A DNA stretch of 64,000 nt from Bugula neritina. Taxonomy: Eukaryota; Bryozoa; Gymnolaemata; Cheilostomatida; Bugulidae. The notes beneath the pieces were generated by a model. That model saw only the letters and a list, made by a program, of their open reading frames with translations. It had not been told where the DNA came from and made no database searches. The stretch lies in NCBI GenBank assembly GCA_964035545.1, contig OZ037771.1, positions 2,222,628 through 2,286,627 on the forward strand, in the 5' to 3' direction. The translations under genes were made by a program, and so were the position numbers. Positions 63,501 through 64,000 of the stretch are shown here, piece after piece (the first letter of the stretch is position 1; every line of letters starts with the position of its first letter).

Positions 63501-64000
63501 GAGGCCACTGTATTGCTGCTGTTAAATATATTTTCAGTTGTCTTCTCACAAGTTGAATCAATTACCGCTACTGGGTTTAGCAATTGCTTGCTTTCAGTAG
63601 CTCTTTCAAAACTGCTATCTTCAACTTTTAAGTTAGCCAAAGTGCTCTTAGTTGGAGTGTACTTTTCAAGTATATTGGATGACGCAGAACACAACTTATT
63701 TGAAATGTCTTTTGCTTCAACAAGGGAGTTGCCATCACCCAACTGATGCTGTGAATCAGTCTGATTAGTGCAAGTAGATGTTGGAGAGGGTCCAGCAAGT
63801 GACATATCTGCATTATTAGAGCTAGCCACTAATGACTCTACTTTATATTCACTACTTTCAGTGGAAATATTAGAGGTGATTGACTTAGACTGAAACTGAT
63901 TATTGTCAACAGACAATACAGGGTGGGAGTCAGTTTGATTATTTGACACCTCTACTTCACTAAGTTGACTAGAGTGAGTAGTATCATCTGGTTTACACTG
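57529..64000 (-). CDS. Long Ser/Thr-rich low-complexity protein, 3' nine exons (5' end beyond window)
   Basis: Exons: 64000-63216 (continues off the right edge), 62956-61548, 61380-61114, 60909-59976, 59791-59689, 59375-59202, 59075-58911, 57994-57926 and 57825-57529. All splice sites are GT-AG and the phases join, giving about 1400 residues. Most of it is Ser/Thr/Gln/Asp-rich and probably disordered. Conserved-looking islands are ARVPITVLNKLLREKEQK (about 63345-63290), EDSLQWMFSLLNLPPLFNPG (59.7 kb), PHPGGRKKKKKNLKKKK (a likely nuclear localisation signal, 59.0 kb), AFDSLPNLMYSRGYMDPD (57.95 kb) and TEAAQRKANKLTRKYNNWIQ (57.7 kb). A repeated ASPEPP motif occurs near 61330, and a 12-13-residue VDAPSIVHTTP repeat at 60.0-60.35 kb. 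The lysine-rich signal and the composition suggest a nuclear or chromatin-associated scaffold, but I do not recognise the family. Confidence 0.75.
60021..60352. repeat. Coding minisatellite, 36-39-bp unit
   Basis: About nine copies on the + strand of ggggcatctacaggtgtggt gtgtacaattga and variants. On the coding (-) strand they give APSIVHTT(T)PV(D/N) repeats. Unit lengths are multiples of 3 (36 or 39), so copy-number change keeps the frame. The long + strand open frame over it (203 codons) is the repeat read antisense. Confidence 0.92.

Overview
The window is nuclear DNA from a metazoan, almost certainly an invertebrate. Every recognisable gene is broken by GT-AG introns, exon phases join cleanly, the background is strongly A+T rich, and the gene families are animal ones. 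These are an M6/PLP proteolipid, a FAM155/NALF NALCN-channel accessory factor, SLC16 transporters, single-domain von Willebrand factor C (SVWC) proteins and a peroxisomal-type 2-hydroxyacid oxidase. SVWC proteins with eight cysteines are an invertebrate family. Scattered GGAGATAACTCC-type motifs and a tRNA-derived SINE carrying a GGAAGAGCATCCAGCC-like block recall mollusc/lophotrochozoan genomes. That placement is from memory and tentative.

Layout. 3-176: last exon of an unrecognised + strand membrane protein. 4845-11300 (+): M6/PLP-family four-transmembrane gene of six exons, with a possible 93-bp cassette exon and a GATCGATC-rich inverted-terminal-repeat element in intron 2. 13803-16248 (-): NALF/FAM155-like secreted or ER cysteine-rich protein. 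16.2-24.6 kb: gene-poor DNA with minisatellites and cryptic simple repeats. 24.6-43 kb: a mirror-image block, with an SVWC gene and an SLC16 gene on the - strand facing an SLC16 gene and an SVWC gene on the + strand, centred near 33 kb. 41.6-50.2 kb (+): a tandem SVWC cluster of three close paralogues, one divergent paralogue and one orphan first exon, with fold-back and palindromic junctions. 51797-57055 (-): complete nine-exon 2-hydroxyacid oxidase-like gene with an altered active-site segment. 57529 to beyond 64000 (-): 3' part of a gene for a long Ser/Thr-rich, low-complexity protein I cannot name.

The central region is the most unusual part. The two SLC16 genes share nearly identical exons while their larger introns do not align. 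Within exon 3 the similarity drops abruptly, which looks like partial gene conversion. The flanking SVWC genes show repeated duplication, with a 93-nt TATA-to-ATG distance kept in three copies, an 18-bp poly(C) run abutting the TATA box of a fourth, a signal exon duplicated without its partner exons, and a stop codon displaced into former 3' UTR. The M6 and NALF genes are neural or membrane-excitability type genes and appear unrelated in function to the rest. Exon structures were deduced by hand from splice sites, phase and family resemblance; no alignment or database search was run.
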